DNA of 64,000 nt from Scilla litardierei (taxonomy: Eukaryota; Streptophyta; Magnoliopsida; Asparagales; Asparagaceae): contig CM061141.1 in the NCBI GenBank assembly GCA_030789695.1, positions 164,205,579-164,269,578 on the forward strand, given 5' to 3'. This document shows, in pieces, positions 13,438 through 25,614 of this stretch. The translations under genes were made by a program, and so were the position numbers. The notes beneath the pieces were generated by a model that saw nothing but the letters and a program-made list of their open reading frames with translations, did not search any database and was not told where the DNA came from. How positions within the stretch are numbered: position 1 is the stretch's first letter; each line of letters starts with the position of its first letter.

Positions 13438-14285
13438 CTCAACACGACGCGAGAGCTACACTGGCGTCGGGTAGCGACGCCAGGGGTTGGAATAAAAGAT
13501 CGCGCTCCTAGTCCAGATTCCAAAATAGATTCCTCGCTCGCCAAGTCTGGGTAGTAACCAGAACAACAAACCAAGATTCCAAAGCTAGAACGTGCGACGA
13601 AGGAGATACGACGTGTCGCAACGTCGTAATAGGCCAAACAGCGAAGGGGATCGCTGGAGGGGCCCCACGGCAGTGCTAGGGGTCAATGGGGGACCCACAA
13701 CAGCTCTGGAGGGCTTGGGGGACCCACGGCTGCACTGTAGTGCGATGCGAAGAAAATCGTCGGTCGCAGCGAGTCAATGCGGGGGTTCCTCTCGGTCAGA
13801 CCGAGAGAATGCGGGCGCTTGGGTCGGTCGGGCGCTGCGGGTGCGGGCGTTGCGATGCGGAGGGCTGCAATGAGCGGGGCTTGGTGCGGAGCGGGGGATT
13901 CCCTCGGTCAGACCGAGCGGGGGCATCGGTCGAAGCGATGGATGCGGGGCTTGCGAAGCGGGGCGGCTGCAATGCGGAGCGCTGCGATGCGGAGCGGGGG
14001 ATGGCTCTCGGTCGTAGCGGGCCAATGCGAGGATGCGGGTCGGTCGGGGCGAGCAGATGCAGGGTTACAGCGGTGCGGGGTTGCAGCGGAGGGCTGCAAC
14101 GCGGAGCAATGCGAGATGCAGGAGCGGCTCTCGGTCAGACCGAGCGGATGCGGGGGAAATCCTTGGTCTGGCCAAGCGGTTGCGGGGGTGCGTGAGTGGG
14201 GTTGGGCTGCTGTAGTGCGAAAATTTGAGGAGGGGGAAAATGACGGCTGGGGTGAAATGCTTTGGGAAAATAGGTTAACCTATGG

Positions 14286-14295
14286 TATATATATA
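14286..14295 (-). promoter_or_regulatory. TATA box of LTR1 of A
   Basis: Minus-strand CCCTATATATATACC, 30-50 bp downstream of AAACCCTAG (telo-box type). Equivalent boxes lie at 20159-20166 (LTR2) and about 27939-27946 (LTR3). LTR2 and LTR3 also keep paired GTGCACG elements near the start of U3. Confidence 0.7.
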
Positions 14296-14372
14296 GGGTA
14301 GAGGGGGTTTGACTAGGTCTAGGGTTTACAAAAGTATTTGTTTTAATAAAAATTGTAAAATTAGGATATATG

Positions 14373-14374
<2 letters not shown>

Positions 14375-14434
<60 letters not shown>

Positions 14435-14447
14435 CCCCCCCCCCCCC
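14375..14447. repeat. CT microsatellite plus poly-C in the A LTR
   Basis: Read on the element's strand, this is poly-G then GA repeats about 80 bp upstream of the TATA box. Copies at about 20245-20292 and 28025-28068 differ in length. Confidence 0.95.
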
Positions 14448-14572
14448 TCCTCACAAGTGTGTGTGTGTGGCCGAGCAAGGGTGGATGGGCTGAGTCAACT
14501 AGGTTTGGGGATGTAAAATATAATAGTAATTATATTAGGGATATAAGCCAAGAGAACTTAGGGTTTAAAAAT

Positions 14573-16444
14573 ATCATCAACAAAGAGGTCTCTCCAGGAA
14601 AAATAATCTCAATACCAGACTCACAAAAATCCTGCTGCAATCTCCACTGCGAAGTCAACATCATCACCGCTGGAAGTCTGCTCAGCACATCTGGAACCAC
14701 ATTCACCTTGCCAGGGTGAAACTGCAAGTCAATCTCATAATCTGCCATGAGCTCTAACCATCGACGATGTCGCATGTTGAGCTCCTTCTGTGTAAAAATG
14801 TACTTCAAACTTTTTTGATCGGTGAAGATCTTCACCTTCTCACTCAGCAGGAAGTGCCTCCAAATCTTGAGCGCAAACACGACTGCAGCCAACTCCAAGT
14901 CGTGCGTCGGGTAATTCTTCTCATGGGTCTTGAGCTGACGAGAAGCATACACAACCACGTGCCCATGCTGATGCAACACACAACCGAGATCCTTTCCAGA
15001 AGCATCGCAAAAGATCTCGAATCCTCCACTCCGATCAGGCACAGCAAGAACAGGGGCAGTCGTCAATCTCTCCTTCAGAATAGAAAAGGCCTTCTCACAA
15101 TCATCGGACCAGATGAAAGATACATCCTTCCTCGTCAGTCTGGTCATCGGCTCAGCAATCCTTGAAAAGTCCTTAATGAAGCGCCGATAATAACCTGCAA
15201 GCCCAAGGAAACTCCTGATCTCAGACGCTGACAGCGGAACAGGCCACTCTCTGATAGCCTTAATCTTCTCAGGATCTACTGAAATTCCATCCCCTGACAC
15301 CACATGCCCGAGAAAAGCAACACTGTCCAGCCAAAACTCGCACTTGGAATACTTAGCATACAAACGATGCTTCCGCAAAATCTCTAACACTGTCCTCAAG
15401 TGCGATGCATGCTCTTCCTCCGACTTTGAATAGATCAGGATGTCATCAATAAAGATAACGAAAAACTTGTCTAGAAAGTCGTAGAAGATCAGATTCATCA
15501 GGTGCATAAAACTACGGGTGCGTTGGTTACACTGAAAGGCATAACCACGAACTCGTAGTGACCATACTTTGTCCTGAATGCTGTCTTCGGGATATCTTCC
15601 TTCTTCACCTTCAGCTGATGATAACCACTCCTCAGATCCAACTTAGAGAACACCCTCAATCCTCCAAGCTGGTAAAAAATGGCATCTATACGAGGCAAGG
15701 GATATTTATTCTTGATGGTCACAGCATTCAGCTCCCTGTAGTCCACGTACATGCGACGCGAACCATCCTTCTTCTTTACCAGCAGTACCGGTGCTCCCCA
15801 CGGAGACACACTAGGATTGATGTAACCCTTTTGCAAAAGCTCATCCAGCTGCCTACGCAACTCCTCCAACTCAGCTGGAGCCATACGATATGGTGCCTTC
15901 GAAATAGGCTGCGCTCCCGGAATAAGATCGATCGAAAACTCGAGAGCTCGATCGGGCGGTAGTCCAGATATCTCCTCAGGAACGACGTCGTCAAATTCTC
16001 GCACCATAGCTGGTCTACTCTGCTACATCTGCATAGCAACAATCTCCATCGTTCTGGCCCGAAATCTGACAGGGCCAAGCGAACTGCTACCTCGACTGAA
16101 CTCAAACACTGGATGCCCTGGAATCTCGAACACCACCTTCTTCCTCCAGCAATCGATCGTAGCATAGAAACTTGCAAGCCAATCCATCCCAAGGACGGCA
16201 TCATAGTTGATGATGTCGTGGACAATAAAATCAGCGTAAAGCTCATGTCCACAGACCACCAAAGGGAAAGAATTGCAACCACGATGTACCGAGATCACGC
16301 CATTTCCTGTAACGATGTTCCAACTCTTGGGAAGAGGGGATGTCGTCAAGGAATGCTTGTCCACAAAGCTCCGGGATATAATGCACATCGATGCACCAGA
16401 GTAAAATCGGACTCGTGCAGAAAATGTGCAAACCAAAATCACAC
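14573..16444 (-). pseudogene. A1 protease-RT-RNase H fragment
   Basis: Nearly identical to A2 at +7,780; one visible difference at 15682 changes Asp to Ala in PLPRIDxIF. It has a protease with YSGAS, a polymerase domain with [10 protein letters not shown], and RNase H. It ends abruptly inside the sequence after RNase H, fused to LTR1. It carries the same frameshift near 15515 and the same TAG at 16020-16022 as A2. Integrase and chromodomain are missing. Confidence 0.9.
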
Positions 16445-16571
16445 CTAACAGACAATCTAACAATCAAACCCTATTCTAGCAAACAATCATATGCAAGCAA
16501 CCAAACATAATCTAACTAGCCAAAACTAACTAAGGAAGGAAACAACTAGGCTGAGGGTTACCTGCGATAAC
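16445..16571 (-). other. Gag-protease intron of A1
   Basis: Same sequence as 24225-24351. Confidence 0.65.
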
Positions 16572-17687
16572 CTCATCCACAGCCTTGCTCTCCACTGTCG
16601 TCATCAGGAAAGCCTGCCTCCTTGGCTGCATGGCCTGCTGGAAAGCCTGCTTCTGTGGAATGAGGGCTTCTCCACGTCCAGCAGGTACCGGTGCTCTCTA
16701 CTGCAACGGCTGAGCTGCAACTGGTCCTCTCTGTTGCTGAACTCCATCCGGTGCTCTTCGCATCTGGTTTGCATGCTGACAATCCTTCGCTGCATGAGTA
16801 GCGTCTCCACAAATCAGGCACTGGCCCAGAAATCTCCTACACAGCTCCTTGATGTGACCAGTCTTGCCGCAGAAATGGAAAGTCTTCAGAGTAGGCCCAC
16901 CTGGCCTCTTGAACTGCATTGGCTGGTTAGGCTTGAACCCTGGCCTAACCACTGCTCTGGCCTGCTCCATAGGCCTTTTCCCAGCTCCAGAAGTCTGCCC
17001 TCTCTTCTGGTTCGCAATCCGTTCCTGTCTCCTAGCAGCTACCAGCAACTTCTGATATGACTCCAAATCTGATGAAGACATCAGGCTCTGCAGATCTAGG
17101 GAAAGACCCTGCAGAAACCTCTGAGCTTTCTCCTCAGCATCCTGCACCATCTTCGGTGCGAAGCGACTCAGTCTGGTGAACTCCTGATGGTACTGGTCCA
17201 CCGTCAGATTTCCCTGCTTCAGTTCAATGAATCGCTGTAACATCTCCCTCCTGGCAGCCTTCGGAAAGTACTCCTCATCGAACCTGGACTTGAAAGTAGC
17301 CCAAGGTATCGGCTTCACCAACAGCTCCTCTTCTGCATCCCACCAGTTGCGGGCATTATCCCTGAGCTGCTTCTTCACCAAATCAACCCATCCAGCCGGG
17401 TTGTTCTTCGACATCTTCAGATTATCTTCCATATTTCGAATCCACTCATCTGCAGCCAACGGTCCTTCAGATCCATCAAAATAGGCCGGGCCCAGCTCCC
17501 GAAACTGCTTCGCTCCCGGCTCGAAGCGAGGGGCATTCTAGGTATTCTAGGTATTCTGAAGCATACCATGTTGCACCTGCATCATCTGATGCATCATCCT
17601 AATGATCTCAGCATTGGTGTGCTCTCTATCCGGCACCGCATCACGGGAGGGCCTACCACCAGCTCGGGTCTGTCGTCTTCCTGCCAT
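16572..17687 (-). pseudogene. A1 Gag
   Basis: Duplicate of the A2 Gag, with the same stops at 17538-17540, 17547-17549 and 16698-16700. Confidence 0.9.
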
Positions 17688-17834
17688 CTAATGTCATAGG
17701 AAAACGATATAAATTAGACTCAAAGCTTATGACTCGGATATCGAAATTTATTTATTGGACATCCTATAATTACTATCGTTGTTCCGATAATTCGCAGTTG
17801 TAAAAGGGGACCTGCATGGGCCACCAACAAACCC

Positions 17835-20242
17835 AGTCACGCCTCGCTTCCCTAAAATGGAGGCGAGACGTGAGAAGGTCTGCTCAGACTTGGAGCTGTG
17901 AGGCTCCAGTCTGTAAAGCGTCTAGATTTAACCGAGTTCAGATCCTTGCAAATGTGAAGCAGAACAACAATAATAATAAGGAAAGAGAGACAGATAAAAA
18001 TTCATTCAATCTCAGAATGTCCATAATAATTAAGTTCCATCATCACAGAAAAGCCACCAGGCTGGAAAGAAAAGAGTCTAAAAGGCCCAAGCATGGCCAA
18101 CAAAAGTACAGAAAGTAAAGGTGATACGCATCGACAACTAACAGCAACCTAAAACAGAAGTAACTCAGAACAGTCTCTAAGACTGGTCACCGGTGTCCAC
18201 AAACTTCTCGTCAAACGTGGGCTCAGGCTCGGCGTCAACGAACACCTCATCCTCAGCAATGGTCTCTGGCTCAGGGTCTAACATGTGACACCCAAAAGAG
18301 AGAGGGGCATATGTCAGCAAGTCTACAAAAGACTTGAGCAAGGAAACTAAAAGAAAAGTAAACAACCTAGCAGTTCTAAAATTTATGCAATGACATGGCA
18401 GTTATAGTATGAGTGCAACAGGTAAGGAAAACAACAAGTACAATAAGACAACTAGCATGGCATGGCAGGATTAGCAAGGCTACTAACATTCACATGGATT
18501 CACAAGTCACGTTTTCATGTCGTGCACAGAGTTTACACCTTACAGCTGAAGTGGTTGTATGGGCCCACTTCTACACTGAGTGGTCGCTTAACCCTATCCC
18601 AAACCCAGAGTTTATGCCTTACAGCTGAAGTGGCTGTACGGGCACACTTCTACGCTGAGTGGTCGCTTAACCCTACCCCACCACGTGTATATGGACTGGC
18701 ATCCATCTTCGGGAACACTAGCCAGGTAGTGTTATTGGCATAGGGTTGTGCTCGTAAAAGCAGGTGCCTAGCTTGAACAAGGGAGTACAAGTATGGTAGC
18801 GTGTGCTACGAATGCAACATTCATGTATGGATGACATGGCATGTCATATTGTATTTAAAAGTGTATAGATAAGGAATTTAAACATGATAGGCAGAGATGC
18901 AAAGATGGCATGGCAGCATGAATGAAAGCAAGTAAAAGGGGTCGGATCTAGCTTCGTTGTCAAGCTAGATCAAGTGGGGTGTCGGATCTAGTTTTGTTGT
19001 CAAACTAGATCAAATAGGCGTCTAGGCAGCTATCATTTCACTGCCTAGTCTCTTTTACGCTACGATACAAAAAGTGGCCTAAAGCATGGCCTAAACAAGG
19101 AACGGGCAAGTTTCACTTGCCTACAACCTGAGGTCCGAAAACACCGTCCAAAAGTCCAAACTACCTATGTGCACAACTCCACCAGCCTACAGTCCCAATT
19201 TAAGTTATCTTGATTAGTGAATCTAAACAATTAAAAACACCAGATTTTATCTTGTTTAACAGGCAAGGGTTGGGGATCCTAAGAGTGCAGAACGTTACCT
19301 CAACACGACGCGAGAGCTACACTGGCGTCGGGTAGCGACGCCAGGGATTGGAATAAAAGATCGTGCTCCTAGTCCAGATTCCAAAATAGATTCCTCGCTC
19401 GCCAAGTCTGGGCAGCAACCAGATCAACGAACCAAGATTCCAAAGCTAGAACGTGCGACGAAGGAGATACGACGTGTCGCAACGTCGTAATAGGCCAAAC
19501 AGCGAAGGGGATCGCTGGAGGGGACCCATGGCAGTGCTAGGGGTCAATGGGGGACCCACAATATCTCTGGAGGGCTTGGGGGACCCACGGCTGCACTGCA
19601 GTGCGACGGATGCGGTGATGCGAAGAAAATCGTCGGTCGCAACGAGCCAATGCGGGGGTTCCTCTCGGTCAGACCGAGAGAATGCGGGCGCTTGGGTCGG
19701 TCGGGCGCTGCGGGTGTGGGTGCTGTGATGCGGAGGGCTGCAACGAGTGGGTCTTGGTGCGGAGCGGGGGATTCCCTCGGTCAGACCAAGCGGGGGCGTC
19801 GGTCGGAGCGATGGATGCAGTGCTTGCGAAGCGGGGCAGCTGCAATGCGGTGCGCTGCGATGCGGAGCGAGGGATGGCTCTCGGTCGTAGCGGGCCAATG
19901 CGAGGATGCGGGTCGGTCGGGGCGAGCGGATGCGGGGTTACAGCGATGCGGGGTTGCAGCGGAGGGCTGCAACGCGGAGTGATGCGAGATGCGGGAGCGG
20001 CTCTCGGTCAGACCGAGCGGATGCGGGGGAAATCCTCTGTCTGGCCGAGCGGCTGCGGGGGTGCGTGAGTGGGGTTGGCTGATGTAGTGCGAAAATTTGA
20101 GGAGGGGAAAATGACGGCTGGGGTGATTTGCTTTGGGAAAATAGGTTAACCTATGGTGTATATATAGGGTAGAGGGGGTTTGACTAGGTCTAGGGTTTAT
20201 AAAAGTATTTGTTTTAATAAAAATTGTAAAATAAGGATATAT

Positions 20243-20281
<39 letters not shown>

Positions 20282-20788
20282 CCCCCCCCCCCTCACAAGT
20301 GTGTGCGGCCAAGCAAGGGTGTATGGGTTGGGTCAACTAGGTTTGGGGAGATAAAATATAATAGTAATTATATTAGGGATATAAGCCAATATAACTTAGG
20401 GTTTAAAAATATCATAGGTTGGGCCAAAAGTGCAAAATAGGTCAAATGAAGTCCAAAAATCGTGAAATAAATACTGGGGTGACCGGGACGACGAGAGAAG
20501 GAAAACTAAGAAGGCGGATCACAATTTTGACGTCGAGGGACGAAACTAAAAATAGAAACGTCTCTCGTCAAAAGTGAAAATCGTGACGTCTCTTCAAACA
20601 ACATCAAATCGTGGGAGAATGACTCGAGAAATGTTGTTCCAAATTAATTCCACAATTTAATACTCTCAGAGACGATCACAACGACATATCACACCAAAGT
20701 GTTCAAAAACAAACAAAGTCAAAAATAAATACGTGCACGGTCAAAAGCATGTGCACGAAAAAGGTACGATCGAAAACCGACCGTTACA
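17835..20788 (-). mobile_element. LTR2 of A (shared, recombinant)
   Basis: 5' LTR for A1 and 3' LTR for A2 at once. By eye it matches LTR3 from 17835 to about 20590 apart from microsatellite length, but the last ~196 bp (20593-20788) carry about eight differences. This marks the crossover boundary. The inner terminus reads AGTCACG in place of TGTCACG, as in LTR3. Confidence 0.9.
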
Positions 20789-20813
20789 CCCTCCCCACCT
20801 TAGGAATGATTCC
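20789..20813 (-). promoter_or_regulatory. Polypurine tract of A2
   Basis: Minus strand CCTAAGGTGGGGAGGG directly before the LTR start TGTAACGG; priming site for plus-strand DNA synthesis. Confidence 0.85.
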
Positions 20814-20829
20814 GCCCTCGGAATCAACA

Positions 20830-21735
20830 TCAACTACTGCTCGGGAACAAGTGCGGGAAGCGCTCTCTCATGTCATCTTCACGCTCCCAGGTGGACTCCC
20901 CAGGGGAACCATGACGCCACTGCACTCGAACCAAGTCGACGGTCTTATTCCTCAGCTGCTTCTGCCGTCGATCCAAAATCTCTACTGGCTGCTGATCATA
21001 AGACAGATCCGGACGAACCGTGATCTCCGAGAAATCCACAGCATGGGACGGATCACTGACGTATCGACGTAACTGAGATACGTGAAATACGTTGTTAACT
21101 CCCTCCAGTGACTGTGGCAACGCCAAGCGATAAGCCACCGCTCCAACTCTCTCCAGGACGTCAAACGGCCCAATGTACCTTGGACTCAGCTTGCCTCTCT
21201 TCCCAAATCGCATAACTCCACGGTTTGAAGAGATCTTCAGGAAGACATGATCTCCAGGCTGAAACTCCAAAGGCCTCCGTTTAGCATCTGCACAATGCTT
21301 GAAACGGTCCTGCGCAATCCTCAGCTTCTCCCGGATGTTCCTCACAACATCCAATGCCTCCACAATCATCTCTGGTCCTAACAGCTCCCTGTCTCCAATG
21401 TCATCCCAGCTCAGTGGCGAACGACATTTCTTCCCATATAGCGCGGCGAAAGGCGACATGCCAATACTCGCCTGGTAGCTGTTATTTTATGCAAACTCAA
21501 CATGATGGAGATGATCTTCCCAAGATCCCTTGAAGTCCAACATGCACGCCCTCAGCATGTCCTCCAAGATCTGAATCGTCCTCTCAGACTGGCCATCCGT
21601 CTGCGGATGGTACGCCGTGCTGAAACTCAGACTCGTACCCAGACTCTTCTGCAGACTCTGCCAAAACTGAGACATGAATCTCGTGTCTCTGTCCGACACG
21701 ATACTCACGGGGACTCCGTGAAGTCGTACAATCTC
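20830..21735 (-). pseudogene. A2 integrase C-terminal half and chromodomain
   Basis: Starts after the integrase intron with [17 protein letters not shown]. Candidate catalytic residues are in SDRDTRF and GQSERTIQ. The C-terminal part has the integrase C-domain (ADAKRRPLEFQPGDHVFL) and a chromodomain-like end (WRHGSPGESTWEREDDM) typical of Tekay/Del chromoviruses, which may direct insertion to particular chromatin. TAA at 21487-21489 replaces a Tyr codon (B has Tyr there). Confidence 0.9.
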
Positions 21736-21806
21736 CTGCACGATCCACGTTACATCACTATCTAAACTAGTAAAAGGAAATAGAAACGGAGAGTAAAAGA
21801 ATTTAC
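21736..21806 (-). other. Integrase intron of A2
   Basis: 71 bp, donor ATGGAG/GTAAAT, pyrimidine-rich middle, acceptor CGTGCAG/GAG. Joining gives RRYME then EIVRLHG, the usual integrase sequence; read through, it ends at a TAG. Element B has a 72-bp interval at the same codon. Confidence 0.65.
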
Positions 21807-22306
21807 CTCCATGTATCTCCTCGCTAGCGTCTCAGTGGACTGTCCTACTCAAAAGGGAATAAAGTGCGCGGATTTGGTCAATCAGTCTACGATCACCCAA
21901 ATCGTGTCATTCTGCTTCGGACTCCGAGGTAGTCCAGTCACGAAATCCATAGTGATGTATTGCCACTTCCACTCTGGAATCGGAAGCGGTTGTAGCAACC
22001 CTGCCGTACGCTGATGCTCTGCCTTGACCTGCTGGCATACCAAACACTTGGCTACGCTCCAAGCCACACTCCGCTTCATACCACGCCACCAATAGTTCAG
22101 GCGAAGATCTTTGTACATCTTGGTACCACCAGGATGTACAGAATACGGCGAACTGTGTGCCTCAACTAATAACTCCTCTCTGATATCCCCAGCTAGCACA
22201 CACAACCTGGCTACATACCTCAGCGACCATCCTCATGAATCAAGAAGTCAGTCCGCAGACCGGCTTCTACCTACTCCCGAATCTTCACCAGCTTCGGATC
22301 TCCAGC
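21807..22306 (-). pseudogene. A2 integrase N-terminal half
   Basis: Contains an HHCC zinc finger (HSSPYSVHPGG ... KCLVCQQVK, both Cys present) and the first catalytic region MDFVTGLPRSP. Broken by a frame change near 22210-22300 and by TGA codons where B has Arg (DRLTK, PFRVG). Confidence 0.85.
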
Positions 22307-24224
22307 CTATCCAGCCTTGATCCTACCCACGATTGTCGACTGTATCTGCATACACATCAACAAAGAGGTCTCTCCAGGAAAAATAATCTCAATACCAGAC
22401 TCACAAAAATCCTGCTGCAATCTCCACTGCGAAGTCAACATCATCACCGCTGGAAGTCTGCTCAGCACATCTGGAACCACATTCACCTTGCCAGGGTGAA
22501 ACTGCAAGTCAATCTCATAATCTGCCATGAGCTCTAACCATCGACGATGTCGCATGTTGAGCTCCTTCTGTGTAAAAATGTACTTCAAACTTTTTTGATC
22601 GGTGAAGATCTTCACCTTCTCACTCAGCAGGAAGTGCCTCCAAATCTTGAGCGCAAACACGACTGCAGCCAACTCCAAGTCGTGCGTCGGGTAATTCTTC
22701 TCATGGGTCTTGAGCTGACGAGAAGCATACACAACCACGTGCCCATGCTGATGCAACACACAACCGAGATCCTTTCCAGAAGCATCGCAAAAGATCTCGA
22801 ATCCTCCACTCCGATCAGGCACAGCAAGAACAGGGGCAGTCGTCAATCTCTCCTTCAGAATAGAAAAGGCCTTCTCACAATCATCGGACCAGATGAAAGA
22901 TACATCCTTCCTCGTCAGTCTGGTCATCGGCTCAGCAATCCTTGAAAAGTCCTTAATGAAGCGCCGATAATAACCTGCAAGCCCAAGGAAACTCCTGATC
23001 TCAGACGCTGACAGCGGAACAGGCCACTCTCTGATAGCCTTAATCTTCTCAGGATCTACTGAAATTCCATCCCCTGACACCACATGCCCGAGAAAAGCAA
23101 CACTGTCCAGCCAAAACTCGCACTTGGAATACTTAGCATACAAACGATGCTTCCGCAAAATCTCTAACACTGTCCTCAAGTGCGATGCATGCTCTTCCTC
23201 CGACTTTGAATAGATCAGGATGTCATCAATAAAGATAACGAAAAACTTGTCTAGAAAGTCGTAGAAGATCAGATTCATCAGGTGCATAAAACTACGGGTG
23301 CGTTGGTTACACTGAAAGGCATAACCACGAACTCGTAGTGACCATACTTTGTCCTGAATGCTGTCTTCGGGATATCTTCCTTCTTCACCTTCAGCTGATG
23401 ATAACCACTCCTCAGATCCAACTTAGAGAACACCCTCAATCCTCCAAGCTGGTAAAAAATGTCATCTATACGAGGCAAGGGATATTTATTCTTGATGGTC
23501 ACAGCATTCAGCTCCCTGTAGTCCACGTACATGCGACGCGAACCATCCTTCTTCTTTACCAGCAGTACCGGTGCTCCCCACGGAGACACACTAGGATTGA
23601 TGTAACCCTTTTGCAAAAGCTCATCCAGCTGCCTACGCAACTCCTCCAACTCAGCTGGAGCCATACGATATGGTGCCTTCGAAATAGGCTGCGCTCCCGG
23701 AATAAGATCGATCGAAAACTCGAGAGCTCGATCGGGCGGTAGTCCAGATATCTCCTCAGGAACGACGTCGTCAAATTCTCGCACCATAGCTGGTCTACTC
23801 TGCTACATCTGCATAGCAACAATCTCCATCGTTCTGGCCCGAAATCTGACAGGGCCAAGCGAACTGCTACCTCGACTGAACTCAAACACTGGATGCCCTG
23901 GAATCTCGAACACCACCTTCTTCCTCCAGCAATCGATCGTAGCATAGAAACTTGCAAGCCAATCCATCCCAAGGACGGCATCATAGTTGATGATGTCGTG
24001 GACAATAAAATCAGCGTAAAGCTCATGTCCACAGACCACCAAAGGGAAAGAATTGCAACCACGATGTACCGAGATCACGCCATTTCCTGTAACGATGTTC
24101 CAACTCTTGGGAAGAGGGGATGTCGTCAAGGAATGCTTGTCCACAAAGCTCCGGGATATAATGCACATCGATGCACCAGAGTAAAATCGGACTCGTGCAG
24201 AAAATGTGCAAACCAAAATCACAC
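22307..24224 (-). pseudogene. A2 protease, reverse transcriptase and RNase H
   Basis: From the N-terminus: protease with YSGASMCII, in which Tyr replaces the catalytic Asp found in B (DSGAS); RT with [22 protein letters not shown] and [10 protein letters not shown] (catalytic Asp pair present); RNase H with [12 protein letters not shown] and [10 protein letters not shown]. Damage: TAG at 23800-23802 and a frameshift near 23290-23305, where the RT frame moves between NAPVV and MHLMNL. The translation starts at the splice acceptor at 24225. Confidence 0.92.
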
Positions 24225-24351
24225 CTAACAGACAATCTAACAATCAAACCCTATTCTAGCAAACAATCATATGCAAGCAACCAAACATAATCTAACTAGC
24301 CAAAACTAACTAAGGAAGGAAACAACTAGGCTGAGGGTTACCTGCGATAAC
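24225..24351 (-). other. Gag-protease intron of A2
   Basis: 127 bp, donor ATCGCAG/GTAACC, acceptor TCTGTTAG/GTGTG. Joining gives VIAG then VILVCTFSARV leading to the protease. Unspliced, Gag ends 9 codons later at TAG. Intervening stops exclude simple ribosomal frameshifting as the only link. Confidence 0.7.
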
Positions 24352-25467
24352 CTCATCCACAGCCTTGCTCTCCACTGTCGTCATCAGGAAAGCCTGCCTC
24401 CTTGGCTGCATGGCCTGCTGGAAAGCCTGCTTCTGTGGAATGAGGGCTTCTCCACGTCCAGCAGGTACCGGTGCTCTCTACTGCAACGGCTGAGCTGCAA
24501 CTGGTCCTCTCTGTTGCTGAACTCCATCCGGTGCTCTTCGCATCTGGTTTGCATGCTGACAATCCTTCGCTGCATGAGTAGCGTCTCCACAAATCAGGCA
24601 CTGGCCCAGAAATCTCCTACACAGCTCCTTGATGTGACCAGTCTTGCCGCAGAAATGGAAAGTCTTCAGAGTAGGCCCACCTGGCCTCTTGAACTGCATT
24701 GGCTGGTTAGGCTTGAACCCTGGCCTAACCACTGCTCTGGCCTGCTCCATAGGCCTTTTCCCAGCTCCAGAAGTCTGCCCTCTCTTCTGGTTCGCAATCC
24801 GTTCCTGTCTCCTAGCAGCTACCAGCAACTTCTGATATGACTCCAAATCTGATGAAGACATCAGGCTCTGCAGATCTAGGGAAAGACCCTGCAGAAACCT
24901 CTGAGCTTTCTCCTCAGCATCCTGCACCATCTTCGGTGCGAAGCGACTCAGTCTGGTGAACTCCTGATGGTACTGGTCCACCGTCAGATTTCCCTGCTTC
25001 AGTTCAATGAATCGCTGTAACATCTCCCTCCTGGCAGCCTTCGGAAAGTACTCCTCATCGAACCTGGACTTGAAAGTAGCCCAAGGTATCGGCTTCACCA
25101 ACAGCTCCTCTTCTGCATCCCACCAGTTGCGGGCATTATCCCTGAGCTGCTTCTTCACCAAATCAACCCATCCAGCCGGGTTGTTCTTCGACATCTTCAG
25201 ATTATCTTCCATATTTCGAATCCACTCATCTGCAGCCAACGGTCCTTCAGATCCATCAAAATAGGCCGGGCCCAGCTCCCGAAACTGCTTCGCTCCCGGC
25301 TCGAAGCGAGGGGCATTCTAGGTATTCTAGGTATTCTGAAGCATACCATGTTGCACCTGCATCATCTGATGCATCATCCTAATGATCTCAGCATTGGTGT
25401 GCTCTCTATCCGGCACCGCATCACGGGAGGGCCTACCACCAGCTCGGGTCTGTCGTCTTCCTGCCAT
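24352..25467 (-). pseudogene. A2 Gag
   Basis: ATG at 25467 (MAGRRQTRAGGRPSRDAV). Capsid-like retrotransposon Gag domain (ARNWWDAEEELL, EEYFPKAARREML, LKQGNLTVDQYHQEF), basic linker, then two zinc knuckles. The first has lost its first Cys (FHFCGKTGHIKELC); the second (CLICGDATHAAKDC) is complete. Stops: TAG at 25318-25320 and 25327-25329 inside a repeated QNT-type triplet, and TAG at 24478-24480. Gag forms the virus-like particle and binds RNA. Confidence 0.9.
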
Positions 25468-25614
25468 CTAATGTCATAGGAAAACGATATAAATTAGACT
25501 CAAAGCTTATGACTCGGATATCGAAATTTATTTATTGGACATCCTATAATTACTATCGTTGTTCCGATAATTCGCAGTTGTAAAAGGGGACCTGCATGGG
25601 CCACCAACAAACCC
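25468..25614 (-). promoter_or_regulatory. Leader and presumed primer binding region of A2
   Basis: Next to the LTR end the element strand reads TTGGTGGCCCATGCAGGTCC. The same core, GTGGCYCATGCAGGTC, follows the LTRs of B and F. It is not the common initiator-Met site TGGTATCAGAGC; the matching tRNA was not identified. Confidence 0.6.

Larger units (their letters stand above)
11975..14572 (-). mobile_element. LTR1 of A (outer 3' LTR, U3 end deleted)
   Basis: More diverged from LTR2 and LTR3 than those are from each other. It contains a tandem 77-bp block (12669-12820), stem-loops at 13083-13187, a cluster of CTCGGTCAGACCGAG palindromes (13790-14170), a TATA box (minus strand, 14286-14295), and a CT tract followed by poly-C (14375-14447). 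It is fused at 14572 directly to the RNase H region of A1. Confidence 0.9.

Noticed and set aside
13592..14301. Plus-strand ORFs in the GC-rich part of the A and B LTRs (also 19453-20068, 27233-27848, 36835-37466, 44678-45282)
   Set aside because: Antisense to the element, driven by repeated palindromes, with no homology seen. Only the sense-strand ORFs in B were kept, as low-confidence candidates.
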